From assembly GCF_040640215.1 (NCBI RefSeq), contig NZ_JBFABG010000006.1, positions 310,001 to 374,000 of the forward strand: a stretch of DNA of 64,000 nt. Direction: 5' to 3'. Position numbers and translations under genes: made by a program. The notes under the pieces were generated by a model that saw only the letters and a program-made list of their open reading frames with translations, made no database searches and had not been told where the DNA came from. Positions 59,232 to 64,000 of this stretch are shown in pieces. The first letter of the stretch is position 1; every line of letters starts with the position of its first letter. The DNA is from Actinosynnema sp040640215. GTDB taxonomy: Bacteria; Actinomycetota; Actinomycetes; Mycobacteriales; Pseudonocardiaceae.

Positions 59232-62200
59232 CCCAACCGGCTGACGAGCCCGCGATCCGCCGGGTGCTGCTCCAGCATTGGGAGGCGACCGAAGGCCGGG
59301 AAGAGCGACTGGGCACCGCGGACCTCACCCTCAGGGAGGTCCGGGACGCGCTGTGGCTCGCGACCTGGTTGCAGGACCCTGCCGCACCGCCCGCGTCCGC
59401 GCCGCGACCCGACCGGCCACCACCCGCGGCCCAGGACGGGGACCGGGAACCGGCAGCCACGGAACAGCCGCCCCCGGAGGAGGCTGCCACGGAATCCGAC
59501 GCCGCCGACCAGACCGCCCCCGAACCCCGACCGGATTCGCGGGAGTGGACCCGCGGCCCCCTCTCCGTGCCGGCCGCGGAGACCCCGCTCGACGGTGTGG
59601 ACGACCTGCCGCGCGCCGCGCAGACCTGGCCGACCATCCCGGGCCTGTCGGACCGGCGCGGCCTGAGCCGCGCGCTGCGCCCGCTGGCGCGCAGCCAGCC
59701 GTCCCCGTGGCGGCAGGTCCTGCACGAGGAGGCGACGGCCGTGCGGGCCGCGCAGGACGGCCTGTGGATACCGCAGTTGCGGGCGGCACCGTGGCACCGG
59801 TTCGAGGTGGCCCTGGTGGTCGACACGGCGGTCGCGCCGGAGATCTGGGGGCCGACCGTCGCCGACTTCCGCACGCTGCTCGACCGGCAGGGTGCGTTCC
59901 GCGACGTCCGGACCTACCACCTCGACTCGGCGCACACCGACCCCGACTCGCTGACGCTGCGCAGCGAGGGCGGCGCGTTGCACGACTGGCGGCACCTGGT
60001 CGAACCGACCGGGAACCGGATCATCCTGGTCCTGACGGACACCGTCGCCGCCGGCTGGCACAGCGGCGCGGTGGGGCACGTGCTCTACGAGTACGGCTGC
60101 CGGACGCCGGTCGCGGTGGTGCAGACCCTCGGCCACCGGCTGTGGCCGTGGGGCGGCCTGCCGTCCCAGCGGATGCGGCTGTCCGCGCCCGCGCCCGGCA
60201 CGGCGAACCGGCGCTTGCGGACGGCGGGCAAGGCGGACCCCCGGACGATCCCGGTGCCGGTGCTCGGGTTGACCGAGGAGTGGCTCGCGGGCTGGGCGCG
60301 CCTGTTGACCTCGCCCGGTGCCGAGTGGGTGGAGACCACCGCCGCGATGGTCGGCCCGCAGGGCGAGTCGATCCCGGCGGAGGTGCCCGACCGCCGGGCG
60401 GTGGCGGGCCGGGAGCGGGTGCGCCGGTTCCGCACGTACGCGTCGGTGCAGGCGATCGACCTGGCCGTGCTGCTGGCGGCCACGCCGCTGGTGCCGCGCC
60501 TGATGACGCTGGTGCAGAAGGTCCTGCTGCCGAACTCGGACCTGACCGTGCTCGCCGAGGTGCTGCTCGGCGGTCTGCTCACCCGGCTCCCCGCCGACGA
60601 CGACCCCGAGCGGCCGGACGCGGTCGCGTTCGACTTCCACGACGGGGTCCGGAACGAACTGCTGGCCATCGGCCGCCGGAGCGACACGGCGCGGGTGGCG
60701 CGAGTCCTGGACGACCACGCCGGATCGGACATCCCGGCGCTGCGCGCCTATCGCGCGGCGGTGGACGACCCGACGGTCGACGATCCCGACGTCACTCCCG
60801 AGTCGACGCCTTACCTCAAGGTCCAGGAAGCGGTGCTGCGCGCATTGTCCGGGCCGTATCTGCTCAAGTCCAAGCGCTTGCGCGCGGCTTTGGGCTCGAC
60901 CCCCCTGGTATCGCATCGCGGTCGGCGGGCGGAAACAAAGGCGAACCGGGAGAACGAATTGACTGTAACCGAGCCTCAGCCGATCGTCAACGCGGCTGTC
61001 GGGCCACAAGGAGAAGCGAACTTGTCTGCTCCCGGTATCCACGACGAAGGCGCGACCGGGCACCGGTCGGCCGCGTTCCAACCGCAGGTGTGGGGACAGG
61101 TGCCGCTGCGAAATCCGATCTTCGTGGGCCGGGAACAACTCCTCGACCAACTCCGGGTGCGCCTCGGCGAATCGGGTACGACGGCGGTCCTGCCGGAGGC
61201 GCTGCACGGCATGGGCGGCGTCGGCAAGTCCCAGACGGTGATCGAGTACATCTACCGCCACGCCTCGGAGTACGAGGTCGTCTGGTGGATCCCGGCGGAA
61301 CACCCCGCGCAGATCAGGGCCAGTTTCGTGGAACTCGCCAAGAAGCTCAGCGTGGCCGCCTCGGGCTCGGCCGAGACCGCCGTGCCCGCCGTCCTGGAGG
61401 CGTTGCGCAAGGGCGTGCCGCACCAGCGCTGGATCCTGGTGTTCGACAACGCCGACCGCCCGCAGGACGTCCGGCAGTTCTTCCCGGCGGGCACCGGGCA
61501 CATCGTGGTCACCTCGCGGAACTCCGAGTGGGGCGGATTCGCCCGGCCGGTCGAGGTCGACCTGTTCACCCGCGAGGAGAGCATCGAACTGCTCCGCCGG
61601 CGGGGCGGTGGGATCGAGCACGCGGAAGCCGACGCGCTGGCCGAGGCGCTCGGCGACCTGCCCCTGGCGGTGGAGCAGGCGGCGGCCTGGCGGGCGCAGA
61701 CCGGGATGCAGGTCTCGGAATACCTGGAACTGCTGGAGCAGAACCGCACCGAACTGCTGGAGACGAATACCCCGACCGAGGACCAGTTGCCGGTGGCGGC
61801 GGCCTGGAACGTGCCGTTGAACCGATTGGCGGCCGATCAGCCGGCCGCGCTGCAACTGCTCCAGGTGTGCGCTTTCTTCGGGCCGGAACCCATTTCCCAG
61901 AAATTGTTCCGGGGAGCCCGCGACGTGCCGGTGCCGGAAGCGCTCGCGGAGGCGTTCGGCGACCCGATCAAGATCAGCCGGGCGGTCAAGGAGATCACCC
62001 GGTACAGCCTGGCGAAGATCGACCACCGCAACAACGCGCTCCAGTTGCACCGGCTGGTGCAGACCGTCCTCAAGAACAAGCTCTCGCCGGCCGAGCAGGA
62101 CACCATGCGCCACGCGGTGCACGTGCTGCTCGTCAACGGCGACCCCGGCGACCCGGACACCGCCGCCAACTGGCCCCGCTACGCCGAGCTGCTGCCGCAC

Positions 62201-63559
62201 GCGCTGATGTCGCGGGCGGTGGACAGCGCGGACAAGTGGGTGCGGGTCCTGGTCATCAACCTGGTCCGCTACCTGATCCGGATCGGCGACTGGGGCGGCG
62301 CGCGCGACCTGGCCGGGCAGGCCCGGAGCCACTGGACGGGGACGCTGGGCGAGAACAACCGCGACACCCTGGAGGTCACCCGGCGGTACGCGATCGCGCT
62401 GCGCCGGCTCGGGTTCACCGACGAGGCGCGGACGCTCAACGAGCGGACGCTGGAACTGCTGCGCGAAGAGGTCGGCGAGGACGACGAGCAGTACCTGGCG
62501 ATCCTGGACACGGTGGCCGCCGACCGCCGCGCGCTCGGCCTGTTCGCCGAGGAGCTCCGGCTCCAGCAGGAGGTGTACGAGCGGGCTCGGGAGATCCTCG
62601 GCGAGGACGACCCGGAGACCCTGGCCTACGCCAACAACCTGGCGAGCTGCTACCGGCTGATGGGCGACTACGAGCAGGCCCGCGACCTGGACCAGGAGAA
62701 CCTGCGCCGGCGCACCGCCGTGCTGGGCGCGAGCCACCTCCAGACCTTCGGCTCGCGCAACGCGCTGTGCATGGACCTGCGCGAGTGCGGCCTGTACGTG
62801 GACGCGGCCAAGGAGCAGGAGGAGACGCTGGTCCACCTGCTGGAGGTCGCGGGCCCGGACCACCCGCAGTCGATCGGCGCGACCCGCAACCTGTCCGTGG
62901 CGCTGCGCAAGGCGGGCTACCACGTGCGGGCCAAGGAGTACTCCGAGGACTGCCTGGCGCGCTACCGCAAGCGGCACGGCGACCAGCACTTCGACACCGT
63001 CACGGCGGAGATGAACGTCTCCACCGACCTGCGCCACCTGGGCGATTTGGACCGGGCGCTGGAACTGGGCCGGCGCAGCTACCGGGTGTTCGGCGAGATC
63101 CACCGCCCGCAGCACCCGTACACCCTGGTCGCGGCGTTGAACCTGGCGGTGATCCTGCGGCTGCGCGGCGACCTGGCCGAGGCGCTGGAGCTGGACCGCC
63201 AGACCTACGCCATCCTGCTGGAGGTCTTCGGCGCGAGCCACCCGACGACGCTGATCGCGGCCACCAACCTGGCCAGCGACCTCGCGGCGCTGGGCGACCA
63301 CCTCGCGGCGCGCGGCCTGGACGAGGAGACCCGGGCGAAGTCCGAGCAGGTGCTCGGGCCGGAGCACCCGTCGACGCTGGCGGTGGCGCTGAACCTGTCC
63401 ATCGACCTGGCGGCGCTGGGCGAGGAGTCGGAGGCGGCGCTGCTGCACAGCAAGACCGTGCAGGGCCTGCGCACCGTGCTGGGCGAGGAGCACCCGGGCA
63501 CGGTCGCGGCCACCCAGCACACCCGGGCCAACTGCGACAGCGACACCATGCAGCTCTGA
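59228..63559 (+). CDS. fxsT: FxSxx-COOH-system-type protein: SAV_2336-like/degenerate vWA, NB-ARC STAND ATPase, TPR
   Basis: 1443 residues from ATG 59228. The N-terminus (1-55) and the region 190-470 resemble SAV_2336-type proteins that go with MoxR genes: a vWA-like beta strand FEVALVVDTAVAP near 192-204 in which the MIDAS DxSxS residues are lost, LRLWPWGGLP-like text near 305, and a helical domain at 400-455. After a Pro/Glu-rich linker and a long spacer, NB-ARC starts at about 630 (FVGREQLLDQL), with P-loop GMGGVGKSQ 661-669, Walker B WILVFDNA and LPLAVEQAAA. TPR repeats fill about 1000-1443. The form matches the family named FxSxx-COOH system tetratricopeptide repeat protein. It is the last gene of the operon. 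Confidence 0.85.
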   Translation: MTQPADEPAIRRVLLQHWEATEGREERLGTADLTLREVRDALWLATWLQDPAAPPASAPRPDRPPPAAQDGDREPAATEQPPPEEAATESDAADQTAPEPRPDSREWTRGPLSVPAAETPLDGVDDLPRAAQTWPTIPGLSDRRGLSRALRPLARSQPSPWRQVLHEEATAVRAAQDGLWIPQLRAAPWHRFEVALVVDTAVAPEIWGPTVADFRTLLDRQGAFRDVRTYHLDSAHTDPDSLTLRSEGGALHDWRHLVEPTGNRIILVLTDTVAAGWHSGAVGHVLYEYGCRTPVAVVQTLGHRLWPWGGLPSQRMRLSAPAPGTANRRLRTAGKADPRTIPVPVLGLTEEWLAGWARLLTSPGAEWVETTAAMVGPQGESIPAEVPDRRAVAGRERVRRFRTYASVQAIDLAVLLAATPLVPRLMTLVQKVLLPNSDLTVLAEVLLGGLLTRLPADDDPERPDAVAFDFHDGVRNELLAIGRRSDTARVARVLDDHAGSDIPALRAYRAAVDDPTVDDPDVTPESTPYLKVQEAVLRALSGPYLLKSKRLRAALGSTPLVSHRGRRAETKANRENELTVTEPQPIVNAAVGPQGEANLSAPGIHDEGATGHRSAAFQPQVWGQVPLRNPIFVGREQLLDQLRVRLGESGTTAVLPEALHGMGGVGKSQTVIEYIYRHASEYEVVWWIPAEHPAQIRASFVELAKKLSVAASGSAETAVPAVLEALRKGVPHQRWILVFDNADRPQDVRQFFPAGTGHIVVTSRNSEWGGFARPVEVDLFTREESIELLRRRGGGIEHAEADALAEALGDLPLAVEQAAAWRAQTGMQVSEYLELLEQNRTELLETNTPTEDQLPVAAAWNVPLNRLAADQPAALQLLQVCAFFGPEPISQKLFRGARDVPVPEALAEAFGDPIKISRAVKEITRYSLAKIDHRNNALQLHRLVQTVLKNKLSPAEQDTMRHAVHVLLVNGDPGDPDTAANWPRYAELLPHALMSRAVDSADKWVRVLVINLVRYLIRIGDWGGARDLAGQARSHWTGTLGENNRDTLEVTRRYAIALRRLGFTDEARTLNERTLELLREEVGEDDEQYLAILDTVAADRRALGLFAEELRLQQEVYERAREILGEDDPETLAYANNLASCYRLMGDYEQARDLDQENLRRRTAVLGASHLQTFGSRNALCMDLRECGLYVDAAKEQEETLVHLLEVAGPDHPQSIGATRNLSVALRKAGYHVRAKEYSEDCLARYRKRHGDQHFDTVTAEMNVSTDLRHLGDLDRALELGRRSYRVFGEIHRPQHPYTLVAALNLAVILRLRGDLAEALELDRQTYAILLEVFGASHPTTLIAATNLASDLAALGDHLAARGLDEETRAKSEQVLGPEHPSTLAVALNLSIDLAALGEESEAALLHSKTVQGLRTVLGEEHPGTVAATQHTRANCDSDTMQL

Positions 63560-63565
63560 GACGGG

Positions 63566-64000
63566 TCAGCCGGCGGCCTGGTCGAGCCAGGCGGCCAACC
63601 GGTCCGGGTCCGGTGCCGCGCCGGTCCGCGCGGTGATCCGGTGGTGCACCGACCGGACCAGTTCCGGCGTGCGGCGCAGCGCGGTCGAGTCCAGCGCGAG
63701 GCCGAGCCCGACCCAGGACGGGACGTCGTGCGGCGCGGCGCGCAGCCGGGCCAGGAACCCGGTAGCGGCGGCGGTGCGGTCGCCGCGCACCAGGGCCGCG
63801 TCCGGACCGCCCTCGTCGGCGACCCGGCCGTGGCGTCGCGGGTCCAGCGCCCGCAGCCGGAGCAGCGCGGCGAGCCGGGAGTCCCCGGACTGCGCCGAGG
63901 GCACGATCTCCGGTCCGCGCACCGGGTGCGCCGCACCGCCGTCGGCCCAGGCGTCGGCCAGCGCGGCCACCCCGGACCGGTCCGGGCGGGCGTGCCGCAG
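63566..64000 (-). CDS. C-terminus of HExxH-type peptide-modification protein (partial)
   Basis: 145 codons are visible; the start lies beyond the right edge. The sequence begins LRHARPDRSGVAALADAWADGG and continues with GPEIVPSAQSGDSRLAALLRLRALDP, TAAATGFLARLRAAPHDVPSWVGLGLAL and PDPDRLAAWL. This is how the C-terminal region of the HEXXH motif domain (TIGR04267, alpha-ketoglutarate HExxH-type peptide beta-hydroxylase or its inactivated form fused to the radical SAM protein FxsB) looks. The HExxH itself would be outside the window. It is convergent with fxsT, six bases apart. Confidence 0.65.
   Translation of the reverse strand: MRHARPDRSGVAALADAWADGGAAHPVRGPEIVPSAQSGDSRLAALLRLRALDPRRHGRVADEGGPDAALVRGDRTAAATGFLARLRAAPHDVPSWVGLGLALDSTALRRTPELVRSVHHRITARTGAAPDPDRLAAWLDQAAG

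Noticed and set aside
59159..63520. Very long minus-strand open frame opposite the FxsT-type gene
   Set aside because: It is a mirror of the GC-biased plus-strand gene, rich in His, Arg, Gln and Val with no domains; the plus-strand protein has clear motifs throughout.

Overview
The window is high-GC DNA with strong G/C third-position bias, many GTG and TTG starts, near-leaderless genes and stop-start overlaps. With IdeR/DmdR-type iron boxes, F420-type enzymes, DUF3558, EspG, EspC and PPE-like proteins, this points to a filamentous actinomycete of the Pseudonocardiaceae (Saccharothrix/Actinosynnema/Lentzea-like). The genus is an inference. No rRNA, tRNA, CRISPR array, insertion sequence or origin was seen.

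Left part (1-25 kb): a truncated acyltransferase gene, then a PP2C phosphatase/histidine kinase/receiver operon (528-3641). An iron-regulated pair follows, an amino-acid N-hydroxylase and a FecE-type ATPase, with three iron boxes. Next come a TetR gene with a likely operator, an FBP-domain gene and a MOSC gene. The protocatechuate operon pcaHGBDC reads leftwards, and a Nudix-like gene reads rightwards. A dense signalling island (15.2-25 kb) holds receivers, a PAS histidine kinase, RsbW-like kinases, STAS antagonists, a second PP2C phosphatase and a 1482-residue hybrid kinase with an eight-unit HAMP array.

Middle part (25-45.6 kb): a secreted trypsin-like protease, a DUF885 protein, a YdeI-like protein and two secreted subtilases whose C-terminal P-domains are almost identical in DNA. 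Then follow Ppx/GppA, STAS and MEDS-kinase genes, an acetyltransferase, a hydrolase, a HAD phosphatase, an F420-type oxidoreductase and a membrane Ser/Thr kinase. Two small secreted CxC proteins and a PucR-controlled GABA-type catabolic operon complete this part.

Right part (46-64 kb): nine leftward genes of ESX/type VII-associated type without visible secretion machinery. About 2.5 kb of decayed DNA follows, including a frameshifted NB-ARC/TPR regulator pseudogene.

The most notable locus is 55666-63559: a nucleotide-cyclase-like protein with an effector-associated domain, a VMAP-like protein with a matching domain, a MoxR-type AAA+ ATPase, and a 1443-residue protein with a degenerate vWA region, NB-ARC and TPR of the FxSxx-COOH-system (FxsT) type. 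The last three genes overlap. A convergent gene cut by the right edge looks like the C-terminus of a HExxH-type peptide-modification protein. Together they look like an actinobacterial NTP-dependent conflict or signalling system linked to peptide modification; its function here is inference.
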